A stretch of DNA of 64,000 bases, from the NCBI RefSeq assembly GCF_016427535.1, contig NZ_JAELXV010000002.1:977865-1041864 (forward strand). Direction: 5' to 3'. Below the pieces are notes generated by a model, which worked only from the letters and a program-made list of their open reading frames with translations, had not been told where the DNA came from and ran no database searches. Made by a program: the position numbers and the translations under genes. Each line of letters starts with the position of its first letter. Position 1 is the stretch's first letter. The stretch is from Hymenobacter sp. BT559 (GTDB lineage Bacteria; Bacteroidota; Bacteroidia; Cytophagales; Hymenobacteraceae). Below, piece after piece: positions 35,461-43,191 of the stretch.

Positions 35461-36651
35461 ATGCCTTCTACTGTCTCAGGACTAGGGTTAGGGAAATATT
35501 TTTTGGGTGCTGTAGGCCTTTTCGCGCTTAGCTGCGGCGTAGTGAGGCCCGCCGCCGCCCAGGCAGTACGCTTAGCTAGACAAGCCGTTTATGACTCGGC
35601 AGCGGCACAGGCTGCCCGGTCTCCGCTGGTGCTCGGCGCCTATGCCCAGGGTAGCTTTGTGATGAAGCACACGTCCGCTGTAAATCACCTGGCGGCTTCG
35701 CATCCAACTGGCTTTGAGCTGAATGCGCAGCGGCAGACTACGGGTGCCGCCGCCTGGCATGGCTGGTACAAGTACCCCAAGGTAGGAGTGGCCCTGGTAT
35801 ATTACGACTACCACAACCCTACGCTGGGCCAGAGCTACGCCACAACGGTTTACTTGAGCAAGTCATTTTGGCGCACGCCGCGGCAAGACCTGAGCTTCCG
35901 GCTGGGCACAGGGCTAGCGTGGTTTACCAGTCCCTTCGACCTGCAAACGAATCGCAAAAACGTAGTCGTCAGCTCGTCGCTGAATGCAACGCTGCAAATG
36001 CGGCTTGAGTATGACTATGCCCTGACGCCGCACCTAGGCGTGTTAGTAGGAGTAGCGCTCAATCATTACTCTAATGGAGCTACTACCAAACCTAATTTTG
36101 GGATAAATCTGCCCACAGTGCTGCTAGGGCTGAATTATCATCAGCAGCGCCCGGCGCCCACACTGCCCTACCTGGCACCCGCCCCCGCAGACGTAGGGCA
36201 CAACTTTTTACTGGCCAGCACTAGCCTCGGCTATAAGCAGCTGGAGCTAGGGAAATACAAAAAATACGAGGTGAACTCTGTGACAGTAGCTGCCGGCCGG
36301 CGCGTTAACCGAAAAAGTAATTTGCTGGTGGGGCTAGAGGGCTTCTATGACCGCTCGCTGCTGGCCGCGCAAAAAGACACTGCTCGCAACCAAGGGCAAC
36401 TGGTAGATGTCAAGAAAGCCGGCATTTTTCTGGGGCACGAACTGCTGTTCGGCCGGCTGGCTTTTGTGTCGCACCTAGGCGTGTATATCTACAATCCTTA
36501 CAAGTCAAATAGCTTTTACTATGAGCGTTTGGGATTGAGGTATCAGTTTACTAATGTAGTATTTGGAGCAGTCGACTTGAAAATTCACCGCGGTACGGCT
36601 GATGTCATTGAATTTAAGGTGGGTGCCAAGCTAGCTAAACGCCCACGCTAG
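35461..36651 (+). CDS. Acyloxyacyl hydrolase / PagL-like lipid A 3-O-deacylase
   Basis: 396 residues from ATG 35461. A signal peptide (YFLGAVGLFALSCGVVRPAAAQ) precedes a predicted barrel. The segment VGVALNHYSNGATTKPNFGIN holds the His-Ser of the PagL active site (HxSNG), and it sits in the expected strand context. PagL-type proteins remove the 3-O acyl chain of lipid A in the outer membrane. At about 375 mature residues it is roughly twice the length of classic PagL, with a second C-terminal half that repeats barrel-like strands. Confidence 0.78.
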   Translation: MPSTVSGLGLGKYFLGAVGLFALSCGVVRPAAAQAVRLARQAVYDSAAAQAARSPLVLGAYAQGSFVMKHTSAVNHLAASHPTGFELNAQRQTTGAAAWHGWYKYPKVGVALVYYDYHNPTLGQSYATTVYLSKSFWRTPRQDLSFRLGTGLAWFTSPFDLQTNRKNVVVSSSLNATLQMRLEYDYALTPHLGVLVGVALNHYSNGATTKPNFGINLPTVLLGLNYHQQRPAPTLPYLAPAPADVGHNFLLASTSLGYKQLELGKYKKYEVNSVTVAAGRRVNRKSNLLVGLEGFYDRSLLAAQKDTARNQGQLVDVKKAGIFLGHELLFGRLAFVSHLGVYIYNPYKSNSFYYERLGLRYQFTNVVFGAVDLKIHRGTADVIEFKVGAKLAKRPR

Positions 36652-36718
36652 GCTCTGCAGGCGCACTAAAACGTTTTATGCTTATTAAAGTAGGTATAGC
36701 ACCTTGCATAAGTGGTCG

Positions 36719-37753
36719 CTATGACACGAGTGCTCGGTTTATCTGCTTCACCAGCCCCGGCCCTTCGTAGATGAAGCCCGTGTAGAGCTGCACGAGCGTG
36801 GCGCCAGCTGCGAGCTTTTCTAGCGCATCCTGGGCTGAGTGAATGCCGCCCGCCCCAATAATGGGCAGCGCGCCCTGGCTGCGCTGGTGCAGGTAACGGA
36901 TAACCTCAGTGGCCCGCTCGCGCAAGGGCCGCCCGCTGAGGCCGCCCGCGCCGTAGCTGGCCACAGTAGGGGCCGCTGTGCGCAAGGTGCTGGGCCGAGC
37001 AATAGTAGTATTGGTAGCCACTAGGCCGCTGAGCTTCGTTTCGCGAGCTATGTCGAGAATATCATCGAGCTGTGCGTCGGTGAGGTCGGGGGCAATTTTG
37101 AGCAAGAGAGGGTGCGGTTTTGGGCGCGCCTGATTGCGCGCCTGCACCTGCTGCAAAAGCTTGATAAGGGGCTCTTTATCTTGTAATTCACGCAGGCCGG
37201 GGGTATTGGGCGAGCTCACGTTGACTACAAAGTAGTCCACCTCTTCGGCGAGGGCATCGAAGGCCGCTACGTAGTCGTCGCCGGCCTGCTCGTTAGGAGT
37301 ATCCTTGTTTTTACCGATGTTGCCGCCAATGATAAGCTGGCGGTTGTGGCGGCGACCTAGGCGCTCAGCCGCTGCCGCAGCACCATCGTTGTTGAAGCCC
37401 ATGCGGTTGAGCAGGGCTTCATCTTGCGGCAGACGAAACAGGCGCGGCGTGGGGTTGCCGGGCTGCGGCCTGGGGGTCACGGTGCCAATCTCCACAAAGC
37501 CAAAGCCCATCGTGGCCAGCTCGTCGGTAAGCAGCGCATTCTTGTCGAAGCCCGCTGCCAGCCCTACCGGATTAGGAAATTTCAGGCCGAATACTTCGCG
37601 CTCCAAGCTTGGGTGGTGGTAGTCGTAGAGGGCACGTAGCAGGGCCGTAGTACCCGGTACCTGACCTAGGCGCTTCACCTTATCGAAAACGAAATGGTGA
37701 GCGCGCTCGGCGTCGAGCTTAAAGAGTAGGGGTTTGGCAAATTGCTTATACAC
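36719..37753 (-). CDS. pyrD: Dihydroorotate dehydrogenase (quinone)
   Basis: 344 residues from GTG 37753. That start gives MYKQFAKPLLFKLDAERAHH, which aligns with the usual start of class 2 enzymes; a TTG at 37777 would overlap comM. Motifs: GLAAGFDKNA, FVEIGTVTPRPQPGNPTPR, the catalytic Ser in NVSSPNTPGLR, and GGLSGRPLRERATEV with GAGGIHSAQDALEKL at the FMN site. It oxidises dihydroorotate in pyrimidine synthesis at the membrane. It starts 11 bp after comM. Confidence 0.95.
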   Translation of the reverse strand: MYKQFAKPLLFKLDAERAHHFVFDKVKRLGQVPGTTALLRALYDYHHPSLEREVFGLKFPNPVGLAAGFDKNALLTDELATMGFGFVEIGTVTPRPQPGNPTPRLFRLPQDEALLNRMGFNNDGAAAAAERLGRRHNRQLIIGGNIGKNKDTPNEQAGDDYVAAFDALAEEVDYFVVNVSSPNTPGLRELQDKEPLIKLLQQVQARNQARPKPHPLLLKIAPDLTDAQLDDILDIARETKLSGLVATNTTIARPSTLRTAAPTVASYGAGGLSGRPLRERATEVIRYLHQRSQGALPIIGAGGIHSAQDALEKLAAGATLVQLYTGFIYEGPGLVKQINRALVS

Positions 37754-37764
37754 AATACTATGAA

Positions 37765-39303
37765 TTAACCCGCCCAACCTTCGCGGTCTAGCGAGCGGTA
37801 TTGAATGGCCTCGGCCAGGTGCTGAATCTGAATATCGTCGGTGCCCGCTAGGTCGGCAATAGTGCGTGCTACTTTCAGAATGCGGTCGTAAGCGCGGGCG
37901 CTCAGGCCAAGGCGCTCCATGGCGGTTTTGAGCAGCAGCCGGCCCGCATCGCTAATCTGACAAATATCTTTCACCATCTGCGAGGGCATCATGGCGTTGG
38001 AGTGCACATCGGCATAGGCCGTAAAGCGCTGCGACTGCACCTCGCGCGCTTTTTCCACGCGCTGCTGAATGTCGTGGCTGGTTTCGGCGCGGCGCGTTTC
38101 GGTCATCTGGTCGAAGGTAACGGGCGTCACCTCCACGTGCAGGTCGATGCGGTCGAGCAATGGGCCCGATACTTTGTTCAAGTACTTTTGCACTACGCCA
38201 GGGCCGCACACGCATTCCTTGTCGGGGTGGTTATAATACCCACAAGGACAAGGGTTCATGCTCGCAATAAGCATGAAGTTGGCTGGGAAATCAATGCTGA
38301 CTTTGGCCCTGGAAATTGTGACGCGCCGCTCTTCCAATGGCTGGCGCATTACCTCCAGCACGGTGCGCTTGAACTCGGGCAGTTCATCCAAGAACAGCAC
38401 GCCGTTGTGCGACAGCGAAATCTCGCCGGGCTGCGGATTGCCACCGCCACCCACCAGCGCCACATCCGAAATAGTGTGGTGCGGTGCCCGAAACGGCCGC
38501 TGATTTAGCAACCCCTGGCCGGTGCCAAGCTTGCCCGCCACCGAATGAATCTTGGTGGTTTCGAGCGCCTCCAACATATTCAGAGGTGGCAAAATGGTAG
38601 GTAGGCGCTTAGCCAGCATGGTTTTGCCGGCGCCGGGTGGGCCTATCATTATTACGTTGTGGCCGCCGGCTGCGGCTATCTCCAGCGCACGCTTGATATT
38701 TTCCTGACCCTGCACGTCGGCAAAATCAGCGGCGTACTGGTTGGCCGTATGCTGAAAAATATCCCGCGTATCAATGCGCACTGGCTCAATGGCCTCGCGG
38801 CACTCGAAGAAGTCGATGGCCTGCTGCATGGTGCCCACCGGAATCACGTCGAGGTTATTGACGATGGCTGCTTCCTGGGCGTTTTCCTTAGGTAGAATAA
38901 TGCCTTTAAAGCCCTCTTTACGCGCCTGAATGGCAATAGGCAGCACGCCCTTAATGGGCCGCAGCATGCCATCGAGCGCCATTTCGCCCATTATAACGTA
39001 GCTGCCGAGCTGCTCTGTCTGCAGCTGCTGCGACGCGTGCAGGATACCTAGGGCAATGGGCAGGTCATAGGCCGCGCCCTCCTTGCGGATGTCGGCGGGC
39101 GCCATATTCACGACCACTTTGGTGCGCGGCATGCGGTAGCCCCGCAGCTTCAGCGCGGATTCAATGCGCTGCTGGCTCTCTTTGATGGCGTTATCAGGCA
39201 GGCCCACCACATAAAAATTCGTCCCGGCCGATACTAATACTTCAATGGTAATGGTGTAGGCATTAACGCCCTGCACCGCCGAGCCAAAAACCTTGGTTAG
39301 CAT
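37765..39303 (-). CDS. comM: YifB/ComM family Mg chelatase-like AAA+ ATPase
   Basis: 512 residues. Walker A is MIGPPGAGKTMLAKRLP, Walker B region GVLFLDELPEF, and the family's Cys-rich zinc-like segment is MNPCPCGYYNHPDKECVCG. An N-terminal Lon-like domain (YTITIEVLVSAGTNFYVVGLPDNA) is present. ComM is a hexameric helicase that extends recombination of incoming DNA during natural transformation. It is followed by pyrD. The start codon is abutted by a GACTGCAG repeat. Confidence 0.93.
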   Translation of the reverse strand: MLTKVFGSAVQGVNAYTITIEVLVSAGTNFYVVGLPDNAIKESQQRIESALKLRGYRMPRTKVVVNMAPADIRKEGAAYDLPIALGILHASQQLQTEQLGSYVIMGEMALDGMLRPIKGVLPIAIQARKEGFKGIILPKENAQEAAIVNNLDVIPVGTMQQAIDFFECREAIEPVRIDTRDIFQHTANQYAADFADVQGQENIKRALEIAAAGGHNVIMIGPPGAGKTMLAKRLPTILPPLNMLEALETTKIHSVAGKLGTGQGLLNQRPFRAPHHTISDVALVGGGGNPQPGEISLSHNGVLFLDELPEFKRTVLEVMRQPLEERRVTISRAKVSIDFPANFMLIASMNPCPCGYYNHPDKECVCGPGVVQKYLNKVSGPLLDRIDLHVEVTPVTFDQMTETRRAETSHDIQQRVEKAREVQSQRFTAYADVHSNAMMPSQMVKDICQISDAGRLLLKTAMERLGLSARAYDRILKVARTIADLAGTDDIQIQHLAEAIQYRSLDREGWAG

Positions 39304-39370
39304 AGACTGCAGATTATGATAGATTTAACGGATTTCGCAGATACGCTTGCTACGCAAGTTGACTAATTGG
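39304..39370 (+). repeat. Degenerate copy of the GACCGCAG hairpin repeat
   Basis: It begins AGACTGCAGATT directly after the comM start codon (read on the plus strand) and contains GATTTAACGGATTT and GATAC, then a 6-bp stem GCTTGC-TAC-GCAAGT and TGACTA. It is the most diverged copy of the family. Confidence 0.7.
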
Positions 39371-39427
39371 ATATAACTGCGAAGATTTGATAGATGGAAT
39401 TGAATAGGAGAGAGTCTGAGCGGTTGG

Positions 39428-40024
39428 CTACGCAAACATCAGCTTCTCAATCAGCATAATCATAATATGGATGGCCTTGATGTGCACTTCTTGAATGCGG
39501 TCGGCGAAGCCGAAGTGCGGCACCCGAATTTCGACATCGCTGAGGTCGGCAAGCTTGCCCCCGTTCTTGCCGGTGAGGCTTACTACTTGCATGCCAGCAG
39601 CTTTGGCGGCCTCAACGGCATTGAGCACATTGGGCGAGTTGCCGCTGGTGCTAATGGCCAGCAGCACGTCGCCAGGCCTACCTAGGGCCTGCACAAAGCG
39701 GCTGAACACAAACTCGAACCCGTAGTCGTTGGCCACGCAGGTCATGTGCGAGGCCTCGGTGAGGGCGATGGCTGCCAGGGCGGGGCGGTCTTGGCGGTAG
39801 CGGCCGCTGAGCTCTTCGGCAAAGTGCTGGGCATCGCAGAGGCTGCCGCCGTTGCCGCAAGTCAGGATTTTGCCGCCAGCGTGCAGGCTCGCGGCCATGA
39901 GCTCGGCCGCTTGTGCGATGCACGCTAGGTTGGCTTCATTAGCCAAAAATTGGTCAAGGACGGTGCGGGCTTCGCTCAGTTCGGCCTGGATGAGGCTAGT
40001 GAGCGGGGTAGGGGTATCGGACAC
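39428..40024 (-). CDS. gmhA: Phosphoheptose isomerase
   Basis: 198 residues. The SIS domain motifs are [27 protein letters not shown] and [21 protein letters not shown], and a C-terminal Glu/His region ([17 protein letters not shown]) matches GmhA. It converts sedoheptulose 7-phosphate to heptose 7-phosphate for the LPS core. It ends a minus-strand run with msbA and two small membrane genes; msbA moves lipid A-core, so a shared role in LPS is likely. Confidence 0.92.
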   Translation of the reverse strand: MSDTPTPLTSLIQAELSEARTVLDQFLANEANLACIAQAAELMAASLHAGGKILTCGNGGSLCDAQHFAEELSGRYRQDRPALAAIALTEASHMTCVANDYGFEFVFSRFVQALGRPGDVLLAISTSGNSPNVLNAVEAAKAAGMQVVSLTGKNGGKLADLSDVEIRVPHFGFADRIQEVHIKAIHIMIMLIEKLMFA

Positions 40025-40033
40025 GAATAAAAG

Positions 40034-40435
40034 CTAGTAGGTAGGCGGAGTAGCGGTAGGCCCTTGGTTGGGGGCTTGGTCGCGCTCGGCAGCCGAGGCC
40101 GCCGTAGGGTAAGATACCGCCGGGGCAGTGGTTGAGGTAGTAGGTTGGTGTACGTCGTAGAGCTTGGCTTTCAGCTCGTTGATTTTGCCATCTTGCTGGG
40201 TTACAGTACGGCGCAGCACGCTACTGTCGATGTTCTCGATTACTAGGTGCAGTGCCAGCACCACGACGCCGATAAAGGAAAGCACGTAGAAAAAATTGCG
40301 CTCATTTTCGGTGGGTAACACGCCCGAGCCTAGCTCGGCTACGTTGGTGCGCACGGCGGGCAGCAGCAAAAACAGCAAAGCCAGCAGGAGATACACCATC
40401 ACGGCGACGGTCACGATACGTTTGAGAGCGAGCAT
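40034..40435 (-). CDS. Small two-span membrane protein
   Basis: 133 residues from ATG 40435. Two hydrophobic segments (VTVAVMVYLLLALLFLLLPA and FYVLSFIGVVVLALHLVIEN) are joined by a periplasmic loop. A coiled-coil-like stretch (VTQQDGKINELKAKLYD) and a Thr/Pro/Ala-rich disordered tail follow. It ends 9 bp before gmhA, so it belongs to the msbA-gmhA run. No family recognised. Confidence 0.65.
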   Translation of the reverse strand: MLALKRIVTVAVMVYLLLALLFLLLPAVRTNVAELGSGVLPTENERNFFYVLSFIGVVVLALHLVIENIDSSVLRRTVTQQDGKINELKAKLYDVHQPTTSTTAPAVSYPTAASAAERDQAPNQGPTATPPTY

Positions 40436-40509
40436 AAATCGGGAGAGAAAAAGAGTGGGGTGCGTCAGCACGGCCTTTTACGGATTAGCTGCGCAGTTTG
40501 CTACGTTAG

Positions 40510-40761
40510 CTAATTTGCCGATGCCGTATCGGCGGTGGCCAAGGTAGAATCGGCCAAAATTACGGTAGCGCCCGCAGCACGCTGCTTTTCTTGGTCGGCC
40601 TTAATAGCCTCCACTAGCGCCTTGCTACGGGCTTGCGTGTTCGCCATCTGCTCTTCAGCAGCAGAGGGCTGCTGACTGCGGTAGTATTTATACCCAATGC
40701 GCAAGCCTAGCATCAGCAAGATGAAAAAACCGAGCCAGCGGGAAGTTTTGGCGCTAAGCAT
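40510..40761 (-). CDS. Small membrane-anchored protein with helical tail
   Basis: 83 residues from ATG 40761. One membrane span (WLGFFILLMLGLRIGYKYY) is followed by a charged helix (AAEEQMANTQARSKALVEAIKADQEKQRA). It lies between msbA and the next small membrane gene on the same strand. Function is unknown. Confidence 0.6.
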   Translation of the reverse strand: MLSAKTSRWLGFFILLMLGLRIGYKYYRSQQPSAAEEQMANTQARSKALVEAIKADQEKQRAAGATVILADSTLATADTASAN

Positions 40762-40805
40762 ACAGGTGAAGTAAGCGAGAGAAGAAGTGTAATGGCCTGC
40801 CAAAG

Positions 40806-42650
40806 CTACACTAGGGCGGCGTTGGTTTGCAGTTGGCTGAGGCGCTGGTAGAGGCCGCCCGCTTGGCGCAGCAGCTCGTCGTGGGTGCCGCGCTCCACAA
40901 TGCGGCCGTGCTGCAGCACCACTATCTCGTCGGCGTGGCGCACCGTGCTGAGGCGGTGGGCAATAACCAGCGACGTGCGCGAGGCCATGAGGCGCGTCAG
41001 GGCTTCCTGCACCAGCTTCTCACTCTCCGTATCTAGCGCCGACGTGGCCTCGTCAAGGATGAGGATGGGTGGGTTGCGCAGGATGGCGCGCGCTATGCTC
41101 AGGCGCTGGCGCTGCCCGCCGCTCAGCCGCCCGCCGCGGTCACCTATCATGGTTTGGTAGCCATCGGCGCTCTGCATAATGAAGTCGTGCGCATTAGCTG
41201 TTTTGGCGGCGGCTATCACTTCTTCTTCCGTGGCTTCGGTATTGAACTTGATGTTGTTATAAATCGTGTCATTAAACAGGATGCTCTCCTGCGTCACGAT
41301 GCCCATTTGGGCGCGGACCGAGTGCAGCGTGCAGTCGCGTATATCGTGGCCGTCGATGAGCACCTGGCCCGCCGAGGGGTCGTAGAAGCGGGGCAGCAGG
41401 TCGGCCAGCGTGCTTTTGCCGCCGCCGCTAGGGCCCACCAGAGCCACCGTCTGCCCCTTCTTAATAGTGAGGTTGAGGTCGTAGAGCACCGGCTTTTCGC
41501 CGTAGGTAAAATTCACGTCGCGCAACTCTACTTGCTCCGTGAAGTTGGGTAGCTCTTCCGCATCGGGCCGGTCACGAATGGCCGGCTCGGTATCGATAAC
41601 GCGCAGCACGCGCTCGCCAGCTACTAGTCCGCGCTGAATGTTGCTGAACGCGCCCGACAACGCTTTGGCCGGCGTTAGAATTTGCGAAAAGAGAATGATA
41701 TAGGTAATGAACGCCGACGCCGACAAACCCGCTTGCCCGCTTAACACCAGCGAGCCGCCGTAATACAGCAGCCCCGCCACCACGGTCACGCCCGCAAACT
41801 CGGAGAATGGCGAAGCCAAATCGCGGGTGTTGTCAATGCTCTGCGTTGTTTGGGCATACTGGTCATTCTGCGCCCGAAACTTGTCGAGAATGTAGGCGCG
41901 CGCATTGAAGCCTTTGATGACCCGAATGCTACCTAGGGTTTCGTCGATGACAGAAAGCATAGAGCCTAGGGTGCTCTGGCTTAGGGCCGCCTGCCGCCGC
42001 AGCCGCTTTGCCACGCTGGCGATAATGCCGCCCGAAATAGGCAGCAGCACCAGCGTGAAAACAGTAAGCCGCGCCGACATGCTGAAGAGCAGTACGAAAA
42101 ACCCGATGATGGTGAGCGGCTCCTTGAACACAGCCGTCAGCGTATTTACTACCGAGATTTCCACCTCGTGCACGTCGTTGGTAAGGCGCGACATCAAGTC
42201 GCCCTTGCGCTCGTTGGAGAAGTAACCAAGCTCTAAGTCAAGGATGCGGTCATAAAGGGCGCCACGCAGGTTTTGCACCACACGGGCGCGTACCTTGGTT
42301 AGCAGTTTGCCGCCTAGGTAGCGAAATACGTTGCTAAAAAACACTGAGGCAATGATAACGCCGCACACGTAGGCTAGCGCGCCCCGCTTGCCTCTAACCG
42401 CCAGTATCTGAGAAAAATAGTAATTGAAGACGTCCTTGATGTACTCAATATTCAGAGCGAAATGCGGTAGCGCGGCGGGTGCAGTGGCTGTGTGCGTATC
42501 GGTGGTGCCGAACAGCACATTGAGCAGCGGAATAACCAGCGTGAAGTTGGCGATGCCAAAAAAGATACCCAGCACCATGTACAGCAAGTACAGAGGCAAA
42601 AAGTCGCCGTAGGGCCGGGCAAACTGCAACAGGCGCAAATAAACTTTCAT
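40806..42650 (-). CDS. ABC transporter, MsbA-like lipid flippase
   Basis: 614 residues, a fused half-transporter: six membrane helices then an ATPase. Walker A is GPSGGGKSTLADLL, the signature is LSGGQRQRLSIARAI, Walker B is ILILDEATSALD, and the H-loop is IAHRLSTV. The best match in style is MsbA (lipid A-core flippase), supported by gmhA at the end of the same run, but multidrug exporters share these motifs. The ATG is abutted by a GACCGCAG repeat. Confidence 0.88.
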   Translation of the reverse strand: MKVYLRLLQFARPYGDFLPLYLLYMVLGIFFGIANFTLVIPLLNVLFGTTDTHTATAPAALPHFALNIEYIKDVFNYYFSQILAVRGKRGALAYVCGVIIASVFFSNVFRYLGGKLLTKVRARVVQNLRGALYDRILDLELGYFSNERKGDLMSRLTNDVHEVEISVVNTLTAVFKEPLTIIGFFVLLFSMSARLTVFTLVLLPISGGIIASVAKRLRRQAALSQSTLGSMLSVIDETLGSIRVIKGFNARAYILDKFRAQNDQYAQTTQSIDNTRDLASPFSEFAGVTVVAGLLYYGGSLVLSGQAGLSASAFITYIILFSQILTPAKALSGAFSNIQRGLVAGERVLRVIDTEPAIRDRPDAEELPNFTEQVELRDVNFTYGEKPVLYDLNLTIKKGQTVALVGPSGGGKSTLADLLPRFYDPSAGQVLIDGHDIRDCTLHSVRAQMGIVTQESILFNDTIYNNIKFNTEATEEEVIAAAKTANAHDFIMQSADGYQTMIGDRGGRLSGGQRQRLSIARAILRNPPILILDEATSALDTESEKLVQEALTRLMASRTSLVIAHRLSTVRHADEIVVLQHGRIVERGTHDELLRQAGGLYQRLSQLQTNAALV

Positions 42651-42651
42651 A

Positions 42652-42714
42652 GACCGCAGATTCGAACGGATTTGTCGGATTTAACGGATACGCCTGCCTC
42701 TGGCGGACTGGCTA
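42652..42714 (+). repeat. GACCGCAG hairpin repeat, copy upstream of msbA
   Basis: It begins one base after the msbA start codon (plus-strand reading), and runs GACCGCAGATTCGAACGG, GGATTTAACGGATACG, then a stem (CTGCC-TCT-GGCGG) and CTGGCTA. It pairs with the inverted copy at 43130-43191 (56 of 62 positions). Confidence 0.85.
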
Positions 42715-42767
42715 TCCGGCTTGGTTTCCGCTTGCCGTGGGTGGCTCTTTCTAATTGGTACTCTTAC

Positions 42768-43127
42768 TTACTGTTGGCGCCGAAACGTCGCCGTTACTTC
42801 AATCAACCCCTGAATATGCTGGTTGAATTCGGCTAGTTGCTCGGCCGGCACCCACAGCTCGTCGTGGTGCCGGTCGCCCACGTTTTGCACCGGAAACTGC
42901 CCTAGGTACCCTGTCTCGACCGCAAAGCGCACCACGTAGCCCACGCCGTAATAAGGCACGTTCCAGTCGCGGCTTATCTGAATGGCGTACTCCTCATTCA
43001 GCACTGGGTAAAAAATAGGCTGCTCGGGCAGCCTAGGCAGAAAGCCACGCCACCCACTAGCCTCAATCAAGTCAAGCTCAGCCTGATTGATAGGGCGGTA
43101 TAAATAAGTAGTACCACTCATAGACAT
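42768..43127 (-). CDS. ADP-ribosylation/crystallin J1-like small protein
   Basis: 119 residues from ATG 43127; ATG 43121 is equally possible. The protein (TTYLYRPINQAELDLIEASG, FPVQNVGDRHHDELWVPAEQ and the like) resembles a small family often labelled ADP-ribosylation/crystallin J1 in databases, recalled from memory. No catalytic motif of true ADP-ribosylglycohydrolases is visible, so that label may be only inherited. It is enclosed by inverted repeats, with its start 3 bp from the inner end of one of them. Confidence 0.6.
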   Translation of the reverse strand: MSMSGTTYLYRPINQAELDLIEASGWRGFLPRLPEQPIFYPVLNEEYAIQISRDWNVPYYGVGYVVRFAVETGYLGQFPVQNVGDRHHDELWVPAEQLAEFNQHIQGLIEVTATFRRQQ

Positions 43128-43129
43128 AC

Positions 43130-43191
43130 TAGCCAACCCGCCGAAGGCAGGCGTATCTGTTAAATCCGACTAATCCGTTCGAATCTGCGGT
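43130..43191 (-). repeat. GACCGCAG hairpin repeat, inverted copy
   Basis: On the minus strand it reads ACCGCAGATTCGAACGG, GGATTTAACAGATACG, then a 7-bp stem (GCCTGCC-TTC-GGCGGGT) and TGGCTA. Its outer end completes the TAA stop of the Wzi-like gene and its inner end lies at the start codon of the next gene. Confidence 0.85.

Noticed and set aside
38002..38508. Long plus-strand frame inside comM (168 codons)
   Set aside because: It is antisense to a conserved AAA+ gene with clear motifs; such frames are common in GC-rich DNA.
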